From contig OY720345.1 of assembly GCA_963082975.1 (NCBI GenBank), forward strand, positions 30,884,611 through 30,948,610: a stretch of 64,000 nucleotides of DNA, in the 5' to 3' direction. Positions 33,328 through 47,020 of the stretch are shown in pieces. Each line of letters begins with the position of its first letter. Position 1 is the first letter of the stretch. The translations under genes were made by a program, and so were the position numbers. Under the pieces are notes generated by a model, which was not told where the DNA came from, made no database searches, and saw only the letters and a program-made list of their open reading frames with translations. Origin of the DNA: Labia minor (Eukaryota > Arthropoda > Insecta > Dermaptera > Spongiphoridae).

Positions 33328-36300
33328 ATGAATGAATTTAAATTCAATCAACGTATATTATATTATATTGGAGTTTGGGGCGACTCCATAAAATATAGAA
33401 TTTTTACAATATTTTCAGTTATAAATATTATATTTGTTGGTTGTGGAAGCATATCTCAACTTAGTACGATATATCCTAATATGGATGTTATTGGAATCAA
33501 TGTTGTTTGTTGTGTAGTATTTATTGAGATCGCATTTAAAATATTAATCTTGGTATGTAAAAGAAAATTATTTATTTAATAAATGAATAGAAAAATCACT
33601 TTTTATTTTTTTAGAATCTCAATAAAGATACCATTAAAGAATGTCTTCGAGAATTACGTTCTTTAAGGGAAACGTTTGTTGATTCTAAAGATAATTTCAA
33701 TATTGCAATTCTAACTAAAGCCACTAAATATTCACGAAAACTTACATTGATATTTTGGCCATTCTGTATCTTAAGTGGAGCAATATGGTTTACTGAACAA
33801 TTTTGGGTTAAGGGGATTATGTATCTGATTGGTTCTTCTAATCAGATTACATCAATAAATGATACAATGGAAACAGTGCCATATAAATTAACATTTGAGG
33901 AATATTTACCATTTGATCCATATCAAAGTAAGTGAATTAATTCAATCAAATTATAAACAATAAAAAAATCAGAGAACATTATCTCTTAAATTAAATTTTA
34001 TTTATATACATCTAGAATTATTTTATTATCTTATTTTTAGATCTTTACATATTTTTTATTGTATATTTTCATCAATGTATTACAATAATACAAATCTCAT
34101 ATAATTTTGGTGGAATTAATAGTTTTTATTTAACAATTTTATTTTTTACCGAAGCACAATTTAAAATTTTAAATGAAAATTTAAGAAAATTACGTGAAAA
34201 TATGAATTCAGTCAATGATAAAGAGATGAATAATAAAGAACTTAATAAATGTATTCAACATCATCAACGACTATTAAAGTAAGAAAAAAGACCTTAACAA
34301 CGAATGTGCTATATTGCACAATTTTATAAATTTTTTATTTCTTATTAAATTGTATTGTATTGTATTGTATATCTCATATGTGTTTAGGGATAATCTTCTT
34401 TGTTAATATCTTTCCTATATTTGCTCAATAAACACATTTTAAACAAAAAAAACAAAAAAAAAACGAATCAATAGTGTTGACTCACATTCTCGTGTTACCA
34501 GGTTCAAGTCCTGGGCTGGCAAGGGAATTTCTCTAGTTGTGGTCTATGGCAGGGGTTGGCAAATCTAAATAAAAAATAAATTAATATATTCCTTTTCAAT
34601 AAAACGTCATTTGATTAATAACTAATTTTATATCATTGTAGGCTTGCAAAAAGTTTAGAAAAATTTATTGGCTATGACGTAATGGGCCAATGCATCACCA
34701 GCTCATTTGTATTATGTTTTATGGGTTTTAATCTACTTCAGGTATAATTGGGTCAACTAATTATATAAGCCTATCATATTCAATGGATTTAAATCATTTA
34801 TTATTTATAGCAATTTAATGCAACGACATTCAAATTTACAACTTCCATTTGTGGGTATATGTCTCAATTATATTTATATTGTTCTTTTGGTGAATCTATC
34901 CGCCAACTGGTGAGTTTCTTATAAAATCATTTTATTGTAAAATATATGAAAATTTAAAAATAGTACCATTTTAAGTTTTAATAGTACCATAGTAGTACAT
35001 TTTTCGTTAATTTTAAAGTAAAAATAAAATAATTTTTCAAAAAAATTGTTTTAATTTTTTATTAAAATTTTTCAAAATCTTTTTATTCCAATGAATTTAA
35101 TGATTGCAAATTAATTAAGACTTGTTTTTCAAATTTTAATTTTCTGATTATATTATCATATATCTTATAAATATTTGGGATTTATATAAAATTGATTATT
35201 CACTTAATTTTCATACGTCATATTTGAAGCTAGTATATACGTATATGTACGAGTGATGGAAAACCTCAAATTATGTTTTTAATTAATTTTTATTATTACG
35301 TTTTTATAATAATACTAGCTGCCCCGAGCGCCTTCGGCGCTCTCCGCACCTAGACGGGGGCTCTGCCCCCTGTACCCCCCCGAGTAAAAGGTTTTCATCC
35401 ATTTTGTTTCAATCAGTATATTACATAAAACATTCATTTCTTTTTGTGTTCTTATTTAAAATATATTTTAATTTAATCACTAAATTAATTATATATATTA
35501 TTATTGTATATGTTATATCTATCTATCTATGTGACTCTAAGGAACTCGAAAGTTCTAGGCCGCAGCAACCACATTTCTCCAAGTGTCCCTATCCTGAGCC
35601 CTTGTCCCATCTCTCTTAGGCCCGATTCACACACAAGTGGCGTATCGCACTGGCGTGGTTCTGGCGTGGAACAGGTTTGTTAATGTAATTGCATTAGCTT
35701 ATGACTCAATACCCACAGATATGGCGTATGGCGTGTTGGAGGCCTGGAAAATGGCACGAAGACCACTCCAAATGGTCTAGAAGTGGCGTGCCAGTCCCTA
35801 CGAGCCACCGGTGGAGTCGGAGCGGAGTGGTCTTCGTGCCATTTTCCACGCCTCCAACACGCCATATCTGTGGGTATTGAGTCATAAGCTAATGCAATTA
35901 CATTACAAACCTGTTCCACGCCAGAACCACGCCAGTGCTATACGCCACTTGTGTGTGAATCGGGCCTTACGTCCCTTCCTACACGTCCTTGGTCTTCTAA
36001 GCGGACGTTTTCCAATCCAAAATCTTTTTCCTCTCCCATTCTAGCCGCGTCCCCTGCCTATCGCAGCTTTTTCGCTTTTATAACCCTAACTATTTCTGAA
36101 GATGCATAGAGGTCATGCAATTCCTCGATGTGCAGTCTCCGCCATTCCCCGGTGACCTCATCTTTCTTTGGCCAATAAATGCTGGAAAGAATACTCTGGA
36201 TCTACTCTCATCTCCCAGGGTCATAGACCTTGTGCGTCCCACCCATATAATACAACAGGCAAAATAATTGGTTTATATATTTTAATTTTGATTCCTTTTG

Positions 36301-37968
36301 ATAATAATTTTGATGAGATAAGCCTCTTTACTGCATTTAAATTTAAAATAAAAGGAGATAAATAGTTTTAAATTATATTCGAATGGTCTATTACAGAGGT
36401 TCTTAAACTGTGGTCCGCGGACCCCTGGGGGTCCGCGAAGCCTTTACTGGGGGTCCGCAAAGCCATCGTACAGGTGCACGAGTCAGTTAAAACTTTATTT
36501 AATATAAAAGGAGCGATGGCATGGCTTTGTGAGGAAACAGATCAAATACCCAAATTCAACGAAATGTGCAAGAAAATTATTGCTACCGTTTCCATCTTCA
36601 TATTTAGCTGAATTTTCTAATAAAATCTGTTCTACAATATGCAAAATAATCGTTATTCACCAATCACTGTTAGAAATATTCACCATATATCCTTGTTCTT
36701 ATGAGATCTTAAGCCAGAAATTAACTAATAAAATGACGTAAAGTACCTAAAGTTGGGATGGGGTCCGTCAAAAAGAATTTTCTCAAGTGGGGGTCCGCGG
36801 AGTACATAAGTTTAAGAACCTCTGGTCTATTATATTCTATATATCAATATTTTTTTCTGAATTTAATACCAATTTGATTTTCAAAATGTTCCATTCGTTA
36901 TCCATATGATTGATTACATGTGTTAAAATTTAAAAACATTCAAATATTCTAATTTTTAAATTTAAATACAATTGAATATTATTTTTTATTAATATCATAT
37001 CAAAAAAGAGAATTTATTAAAAATTAAAAATAAAATAAGCGGGAGTGTCCTCCCCTAGACTTTCCCGCATATAAATAGGTATAAAGAGTTGCGAATGAAT
37101 ATTTAGAATGTAATAAAGTGCTACTTCCGGTTAACTGATATTTTAAATGTAAAAAAAAACAGATATGGATATAATATAAATATTTTTAATTTTATTTTAT
37201 TTATAATATATAAGGGCTGGCTGTGACGTCATGAAGTGCTGGGTGACGTCATATAATTTTAAATTAAGAAAAAACTAATGAAGATGATTTTTCTCGAGGA
37301 TAAAATCAATACAAAGTGCATAACACGTGGAGATATGTCCTCACGTGAAATTTGATATGAAAATAACCCTTCACTTCCTCTCTTCGATCGCCAATACTAG
37401 CACTTCCGGTTTCCGGATTTGCACCAAAAGTTGATCCATTCATCATACTGATGCATTAAGTAAATATACCAAATTTCATCAAAATCCGTTGAGCCGTTCA
37501 AGCTGTACACATCTCTACGGACACACATCGGACGGACGGACAGACATCATGCTAAAAATACTTTTTTCTGTTAAGAAAATGCATGATTCGTGGAGATATG
37601 TACCTAAAAATATCCATAGGTGAAATTTGGTGTGAAAACAATACATCCCTTACTATCGTCGGTCGGTAAAAAGGAAACGCTACTTGTATAGGTAAAATGT
37701 CACTTCCGGTAGTCAGATCATGATGAAATTTGGTATCTCAATTTTTTTCATATTTTTAAATCTATATACAAAATATGAAGCAAATATCTCGAAGCAAACT
37801 GGTACTTTACTTGAAAGGTAAACGCAACCATTGTAGGTAAAGTACCACTTCCGGTTAACCGATTTTGACGAAATTTTGATAGAAATCTACAAACTGTGAA
37901 TAATATCGGTGTACCAAATTTCAAAGTCCTAAGCTTGATTAGTTTTTGAGTAAATTTGCTTACAGACA

Positions 37969-37999
<31 letters not shown>

Positions 38000-40900
38000 C
38001 ATACATACAAGTAATGGATTTCAATCCCGTTGTTGCGTTTTTAAAAAACGAGGTTTTGAAGAAAAGTACAATTTGCTTTTCTTCAAATTTATTTTATTCA
38101 AAAATAATTAATTGTTACATATGTGTGCTATTGCACGGTTAAATAATGAATGTTTCACTATATGGAATTAGTGATAACAAATGCAAGAGATTCACAATGA
38201 ATCCTTGGGTGCAGGTAACTCGCAATGAGTCCCTGTGTGAGTAAATGCAGGTAACTCGCAATGAGTCCCTGAGCCTAAAGGGCAGAGCCTTCGGCCTTGA
38301 AGTGAGTAGACTACGAATAGAGAACTGACGACTGCTTATGAGAAGCTGTCTTATATAGTTAATTTAGTGATGTGCTTGCAAAAATAATGATGTCATGCTA
38401 ACGCTGCAAGATATCTGTTTAGCATCTCAGGGTCTCTGCTGACATTGCAGGATACGGGTCCATAACTCCTCCCTCCTGAAGATTTTGGTTAAGGGCCAAA
38501 ATTTCTGAGTTTGAGGTTTTTGCTAATTTTGATTTAATTATTGCCCAATATTTCACAGTAATTATTATTATAATTGTAATTATTAACAAAGCTATTAACA
38601 TCAATGTGAAAATGGTCAAATAATTAAGAGTTTCATTATCGAATAGATTATTAATTTTGTTTAAGTTCATTTCATGAAGTTGTAATTTGTTTAGTTCATG
38701 AAATGAGATTTTTTTTATTTTGTTTAATTTTATAATTTTTTTTTTCTTCAGCTATTGGAAGTGGAATTTCAATATTTAAATTTATTGAGTTAATTTTTTT
38801 TTGTTCCATTTACTCTGCAATTGTTATTTACAATTTTATATATTCCATATGTGAGGTAATTATTTAAATTGTTACATTGTTTGTTCATTTTTGTTTACAT
38901 AAATTAGAATTACATTAGTGTTTGATTTTACAGATTTCTTAGAATATTGTCTTAATTTAATCATTTTACATTGTTCAAAGGTATTGTTAAAATTAGATTT
39001 TTATACATTTGTTTGAGTCAAAATATTTTTTCAATAGGTTATATTTTCATTGGTTATACAATTTTTTATTAATTTTACATTTGAATTATTTATTACAATA
39101 TTTTTCTGAAGGTTGATTAACAATAATTTGATTAGTTTAACTTAACATAGGTATTGGTATAGACTGATACATTTCATGATTTATGTTGCAAATTGGTTTA
39201 ACAAATAGTGTTGCATCAAGAAAGGTTTCTATTTCCAGATTTATTTTATATGCTTTTATAATTTCTTTTATATGTTTTAAATTTATTAGAGATTCATGTA
39301 AAATGGCAAAAGGTAAGGGATGTTTCTATATTTTCTAACATTATGTTTATGGGATTTAGTGTAATTGATAATTTGTTAATGCATTAATTGTTCTTTGTTC
39401 ATTAGAAGTATTTCTGAATAGAATTATAAATTTTCTCATGCTTTCTTAATTAACTTTTATATTTTCTATTTCTTTATTAAAATTTTTGGTTAGATTTGTA
39501 TAAGTTTTTACAATTAATTCATTTTGATCTTGTTAATTGGTTTCTTTTTTAATTGTTCTATGATTGAGTCATACCTATCTTTGACATTATTGTCTGTAAT
39601 GTTTTAAAATTATGATTAAGTAATTTAAAATATTGTTCTAAATGTAATTGTTGTGTTTTGACAAAGTTTTTATCATTTTATGATAAGTATCGTTTAAAAT
39701 TTGGGTTTCTTCTGTAAAAGGTGTAATATTATAATTGTAATTTATGTAATTATATTCTTTGAATAATTTATATTGTTTATATTTAGTTAATAGATATCCA
39801 TTGTTATTGGTTAAGTTGTCAATTTGTCCAGTAAAGATTTGGTGTGTCGTCATTAGGAGCAGGATAAATGTGTGGTAATGTCGTCTGTACTTGTAAATTT
39901 ACGAGGTCTTTTAATGTTTGATAAGTGAATTTTGTCTTGCTGACGAGGATGGGTTTTATTGATTTTAGCTATTTTTAATTTAGTATTTAATTTAATTATT
40001 CTCGCTCTTTTAAATTTTTTCCCTGTTTTATTACATTTTTGCTTATTTTTTACTAATATATTTTTGGGGATCAATGGGAGGTCTTCGCAATTTTTATTAA
40101 ATTTTCCTGTAAATTTTTGTTTGTTTGAAGTTATCCTATCTTTTATTAATGAATACAACGCTTTAATTTTTTGTGCGTGATCATTGACGTATTCGTTTAA
40201 ATCAGCTGACTGAGTGTCGGTTTCTACTGGGTTACTATTAGAGATATGGCCTGATATAATTTCAAATGGTGTTAGTTGCGTAATACTATGTAGGGTGTTG
40301 TTGTAAGCAATTAAAGAATACTTAATCTTGTTTTTAATTGAAGCGTTAGCAAATTCCTTTCTTAGATTTAAAATGTTTATATGCTCGATTAAAGTAGAAT
40401 GGAATCTTTCAATTTGTCCGTTGGATTTTGGATGTTGAGAACAGATAAAGTGAATTTCAATTTTGTGTAATTTTAATAAGTCATTTAACATTTCATTTTT
40501 AAATTCATTCCCGTTATCTGATATTATTTTTTCTGGGATTCCGTGGTGACTGAAAAAATTTAACAATTTATTTATGATTATTCTCTGGTCTAATGATTTT
40601 ATAGGGTAAGCCTGGGCGTATTTAGAGAATGAGTCTATTATGGTGATGAATTTTTGTTTTTCAATTGTAAACGTATCTACATGAATTGTTTCGAATGGTT
40701 TTGTGGGTGTTGGCGTAATATTTAATTTTGTTTTAAGTGGGTGCCTTTCATATTTAGTTTTTAAGCATATGTTGCAATTGTTTATTAATTTTTGTATATC
40801 CTTTTTCTGGTTTGGCCAAAAATATAATTCTTTTAGCTTATTATACGTTTCGTTCGTACCACGGTGGTTGGTTACACCATTATGATAATTTTGAATAATT

Positions 40901-43900
40901 TCATTTTGTTCGTCTGGATTTTCTACATCTTTAACTAATTTGGTGCAATGATTTAATTTTATTTCATTGAAATGTTCTTGTATTATTTCCGTTAATTGAA
41001 TTTTTATATTTGTTTCCGAATAATAATAGTAATTTACTTTAGGGGTCAGATATTCTTTTATAAATTTTGTTATATTTTCTTTAAATCGCTTCCGATTTGT
41101 ATTTACTAGGAACCTTAATACGTTATTTCCAAATAATTTTACAATCTGTATAGATTCTTTACTTGATTCTTTTATTTTAATTATAATTTGGTTTTTATAT
41201 TTATTTAAATTATCTTCTAAAGTTTTTATACTACTTGAGGGGTTAATTTCATTTTCATTATCAGGTTCAAAAGTTTGACTATTTTCTAAATTTTCTGGTT
41301 GGGAAATCCAGTCATTGAATGTGTTCATATATTCTTCGAGATGGGGGTTTAATTGCTCTGTTGTTTCGTTAACATTTATTTCTATACGAGAGAGGGGGTC
41401 AGCTACATAATTTAATTTACCTTTCATATGTTCAATATCGAAATCGTATTCACTTAATTTTACTCGCCACCTTATGAATTTGGAGTTGGGGTTTTTTAAT
41501 GAATTTAGCCACACTAATGGCCTGTGATCCGTGATAATTTTAAATTTTCTACCGAATAAGTAAGGTCGAAAATATTGTGTTGCCCATACGATGGATAAAA
41601 GTTCTTTTTCAATTGTTGAATAATTTAATTCATGTGAATTTAGTGTACGTGAGGCGTATGCTACTGGTAAATCGAAATTTTGATCGTTTTTCTGGGATAA
41701 TACGGCTCCTAGAGCGAAGTTGCTCGCATCGGTTGTTAATGTGAATGGTTTGTCGAAGTTAGGATAGGTCAGTATCGGTTCATTGATAAGCAAGGTTTTG
41801 CACTTCTCAAAAGCTCTGATGTACTCGGGGTCTTTTGTATTAATTTGATTTTGCTTTTTTAATGTTCGGGTAAGGGGTTTGGTAATTTTTGCAAAGTTAT
41901 TTATAAATTTTCTATAATATCCTAATAATCCTAAAAATGATTTTAATTGTTTTTCAGTAGTTGGTAGGGGAAAATTTTTGATGGCTTTAATTTTATCGGG
42001 GTTTGGCTTTATACCTTCAGGGGTGATTATGTGTCCAAGGAAGGGGACTTCTTTTTGTAAAAATTCACATTTTTCAATTTTAATTTTTAAATTTGCGTCT
42101 CGAAGACGATCAAAGACTAATTTAATGTGATTAATATGATCTTGTAAGCTTGCCGAAAATATTATAATGTCATCTATATAAACTAAACAAAATTTATTCA
42201 AAATGCCTCGGAGAATATTGTCCATGGCTCGTTGGAAAGTGGACGGTGCATTTTTGAGACCAAAGGGCATTCGGAGGAATTCAAAATGTCCTTGTTCGGT
42301 GCTAAAAGCTGTTTTTTCTATGTCTTGACTTGCCATTTCAATTTGATGGAAACCACTTGACAGATCTATTGTACTTAAGTATTTACTTCTGCCTAGTTTG
42401 TCTAATAAGTCAGTGATATTTGGTATGGGGTATTTGTCGTCTATTGTTTTTTTGTTAAGTTGCCTGTAATCAATTACGGTGCGTAATTGTTGTCGTCCGT
42501 TTTTGTCGGGTTTTTTGGGAACTACCCATACTGGGGATGACCAGGGCGAATGAGATGGTTTAATTATTTTTTGTTTCAGCATTTCATTGATTTGGTTTTC
42601 TACTTCTTTTTTATGAATTTGGGGGTATCTATAACTTTTAGAGTAAACAGGTACATTATCAGTTGTTCGAATGTGATGTTTAATTTTGTGTGTAAAGGTT
42701 AGTGGGGTGTTTTCTTTATAAATTATGTCATTATATCGACTGATTAATTTTGAAATTTCAAATCTTTCTTCCTTATTTAAGTGTGTTAAAAGATTTGAAG
42801 GGATGATGTGTTTTGAAGCTTGAGTTGTAGCTAAATAATTTTGCTTAGCTTCAGTGGTTAGAAAATTTAATTTAAATGAAACTTTATTTGTTATGAATCT
42901 ATTATTTTTTAAATCGATTTTTGCTTTTAATTTTTTTAAGGTGTCTATCCCTATTAAATATTGAAAACTATTATGGAAATTATATAAATGGAATGTTAGG
43001 GGTATATTTGTGTCAAAAATTTCGAAAAATGAGCCTTTAATGCAAAGTTTACATCGGCTTGTGCCATGATTGGTTTTAACAAGTATTGATTTCTTTTTTA
43101 TTAATTTTGGATAACTAATCTCTGCTATGCTGGGTTGGATGAATGAGTGGGTGCTTCCTGAGTCAATTAATATTTTTTGGTTTGTAATGGGGTGCCAGAT
43201 GAATGGTAGCTGGGGGCCTAATGTGTTTCTTGATCCGGTGGGTCGGGGTCTGTCGGGAGATCCTCTAAAAAATCATCGAGTGATGTTTCATCTTCCGATT
43301 CATTAAATTCGTCATATGTGTCGTCACATGTCACCTCTTTTTTATTATAATTTGGGTTGTTTGCTGCTGGAGAGCCTTTTGGGGAAAATAATTTTCTACC
43401 CGGATGTTGTATTTTGTTTGTAGGGGTCTCGGGGGATTTCTTTAAGGGGGTGCGGAAGTTAATGTTTTGAGGTGTTCTATAAGTAGGTTTGTTGGTTTGT
43501 GAAAAGGTGTTATTTAAAGTTTTGTTAAAATTTTGTTGATTGTTTGTATGAATGCTTTGCTTGCATTCATATTGAAAATCGTTGGTAAGCATGCTAAGAG
43601 CTGCTGACAAAGTTGGAGGATTTTTTGTTCTCATGCTTTGTCCTACAGGGTCACGCAAACCTTTAAGTAATACTCTCAAAGCTAGATTTTCTGAAAAAAT
43701 TTTGATGGAATTTTTATCATGTCCCTCGTTCGATAATTCGACGTTTGAGATGATGCTCTGGAGTATATTTGTAATTTTGTCGTAAAAGTTAAATGGGGTC
43801 TCACTCGGATACTGTTTTAGGTGTGTTAATTCTAATGTTAGGGTATAGATATCACGCTTGTCAGAATACGTGTCTATAAGGAAATTTTTTAAGGTTTCGA

Positions 43901-46900
43901 AGTTGTTTGAATTAAAAGCAGTTAGCTTTTGAGCTGCTTCACTTTTAATTTTGCTAAGAATTGAATTAGCTATTACTTCGTTTTGAAAATCGGTTGGGTC
44001 AGTATAATTGAAAAACTTATCCATAATCTTCCCTGATATGTCTAGGAATCTATACAAAGTTTTAGCATCTCCATGAAATTCTGGGATCATGTCCAAGTAT
44101 TGCATTTTAAATTGGGTGTGAGAGGGTGATGCTGTGGTAGGGATTGGTACGGATAACGTGGGTGGTGTTTGTAGTGATGCTGGCCTGATTGGATTTGCCA
44201 TTTTTATTTATTACTAGCTGCTCAGAGCGCCTTCGGCGCTCTTCACACCTAGACGGGGGCTCCGCCCCCTGTACCCCCGAGTTGTACATAGTATTTGGTG
44301 GTTGAAAGTATTAAAAGGTTTTCATCCATTTTGTTTCAATCAGTATATTACATAAAACATTCATTTCTTTTTGTGTTCTTATTTAAAAAATATATTTTAA
44401 TTTAATCACTATATTAATTATATATATTATTATTGTATATGTTATATCTATCTACCTATGTGGCTCAAAGATACTCTAAAGTTCTTAGCCGCAACAACCA
44501 CATTTCTCCAAGTGTCCCTATCCTGAGCCCTTATTCCATCTCTCTTACGTCCCTTCCTACGCGTCATTGGTTTTCCAAGCGGACGTTTTCCAATCGGTCT
44601 TCCCACCAATATCTTTTTCCTCTCCCATTCTTGCCACGTGCCCTGCCTATCGCAGCTTTTTCCCTTTTATAACCCTAACTATTTCTGAAGATGCAGAGAG
44701 GCCATGCAATTTCTTGTTAGACAGTCTCCCTCATACCCGGTGACCTCATCTTTCTTTGGCCAATAAATGCAGGGAAGAATCCTATTCTCAAATACTCTGA
44801 ATCTACTCTCATCTCCAAGGATCATAGACCATGCCTCCCACCCATATAATGCAACAGGCAAAATAATCTTTTTATATATTCCCTTTGATAATAATTTTGA
44901 AGAGATAAGCCTCTTTATTGCAGATAACAGGCGTTTCCCGATTGCAACCCCGATTTAAATTCTTCTCAAATATTATTATCCTTCGTGATTACATTCAATT
45001 TTTCTACATATTCAAATTCTACATTTTGTATATTAAGATTTTGTATGTTAATACTCTTCCTCTTTGTTACTAAATATTTTTTCTTATCACTATTAATTTC
45101 AAACCTCCATTAAATTTTCCTCGCTATCTGTAATTGCAATTGCCTAATCTCCTATTATATTTAAGTCGTCTGAGTAACCTAATATTTTACAATTGATTTC
45201 CGCATCTTATTCTTTCTTTACTACCTTCAAGAGAAATTTGAAGATTGAAAATTTGAAAAAGTTTATCCGGATCTATTGAGTTATGCGTATGTTTTACTAA
45301 AGTCTACAAATAATTAGTGAACAGAAATATTGAATTCGCGGTTTTGTTCCTAATATCTGTCATAATGAAAATATCTTAATTAATGTTGGTCGATTTGGCC
45401 TGAACCCGCAATGATATCTCCTAATATTTCCTCCGCCTATAGTTTATAAGTATTGTATATGTTATAATAGAGTATAATATTTCTTGATCATTACATTTTG
45501 GTATTTTATTTTCATTGCTAGATTATTATTGAATATTTTTAATTATAATGAAACTTGAGAAAATGCAAAAATAGAGACTTGAGACAATTTATAAAAATTA
45601 ACGGTATAAAACTATAGATAAATGACCAATATATACATTCATTAATAGTATTAATTTAAATTAATTGATTTATTTGTTTTTTTTATTATTAAGTTCATTC
45701 ATCCAATTCATTTACCCACCCATGTTGCATATGGCATCTAAATTTCTTAAAACTCCGTTTTTTTAATTTAAAATAGAAGGAGAGAAAGAGTTTTAAATTA
45801 TATTCGAATAGTCTATATATTCTATATATCAGTATTTTTTTTCTGAATTTAATAGCAAGTTGATTTTAAAAATTTTCCATTCTTAATGCATATGATTGAT
45901 TACATGTGTTAAAATTTAAAAAAATTCAAATATTCTAATTTTTATATTTATATATACAATTTAATATTATTTTTTATTAATATCATATCAAAAAAAGAGA
46001 ATTTATTAAAAATTAAAAATAAAAAAAGAAGCCTATTAATAAAAAATTGAATGGTGATTTAAATATTTTATTAAATTAATTAAAATGAGACCTTTTAGAA
46101 TAAATTATTTAATTGAAATGATATTTAAATATAAGAATTTAAAAAAATATTATATTCTTTGTTTGGCAATTGTTATTTAATTATGTGCAACATGATTCGA
46201 CTTGCACAGAGCATCGTTATTTTTTATTAATATCACATAATAAAAATGAATCTTTTAAACATAATAAATAAAAAAGACATTTTAATAAATTTAAAAAATA
46301 TACCCAATTTAAAAATGTCAAAAATTTAAAACAACTTTATATCATCATATTTTAATTTTATATATAATATATATATATATTTAGTAATTAATAATAGAGT
46401 AATTAAATTAAAATAAAAAACAAAGATAATATAATTCAGTCATTTTAATTCAGGTTAAATAATATTTTTTTTTATTATTCAATGATAAAATTTATATAAT
46501 ATTATATATATATTATAGAAAAGAAGAAATATTCAATTAAATAAAAAATAATTTAAGATAAAAATATGATCTAATAAATATTTTAATTAAATTGAGAACT
46601 TTTAGAATAAATTATTTAATTGAATTGATATTTGTATATTAGAATTTAAAATAAAAAGGGAAATATTATAATAATTCTTCGATTGGGAAACTCTATGATA
46701 ATTCATTGTTTGAAATGATTCCGCTAGGCCGACAGTGAGCCGCGAGCTGCTCTTGAATGAACAACACGGAGAATTATATAAACTTTAAAAAATTAATTTC
46801 TGCGGTTATTGATAAGATATTAATAAAATGTATAGCCTATGTTACTCTAGAGGTATATAAGAATATTGTGATGTAATTTCAAAGAAATCGGTTCAGCCAA

Positions 46901-46929
46901 TTCTGAGTCTATAAAATAGTAATTTTCCG

Positions 46930-47020
<91 letters not shown>

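Noticed and set aside
35680-36044. Overlapping open frames on both strands
   Set aside because: They arise from the near-perfect palindrome of the PIF/Harbinger MITE at 35619-35966.
39853-43221. Long pol frame as a host gene
   Set aside because: Protease, RT, RNase H and integrase motifs in order, between two matching LTRs, show it belongs to a Gypsy element.
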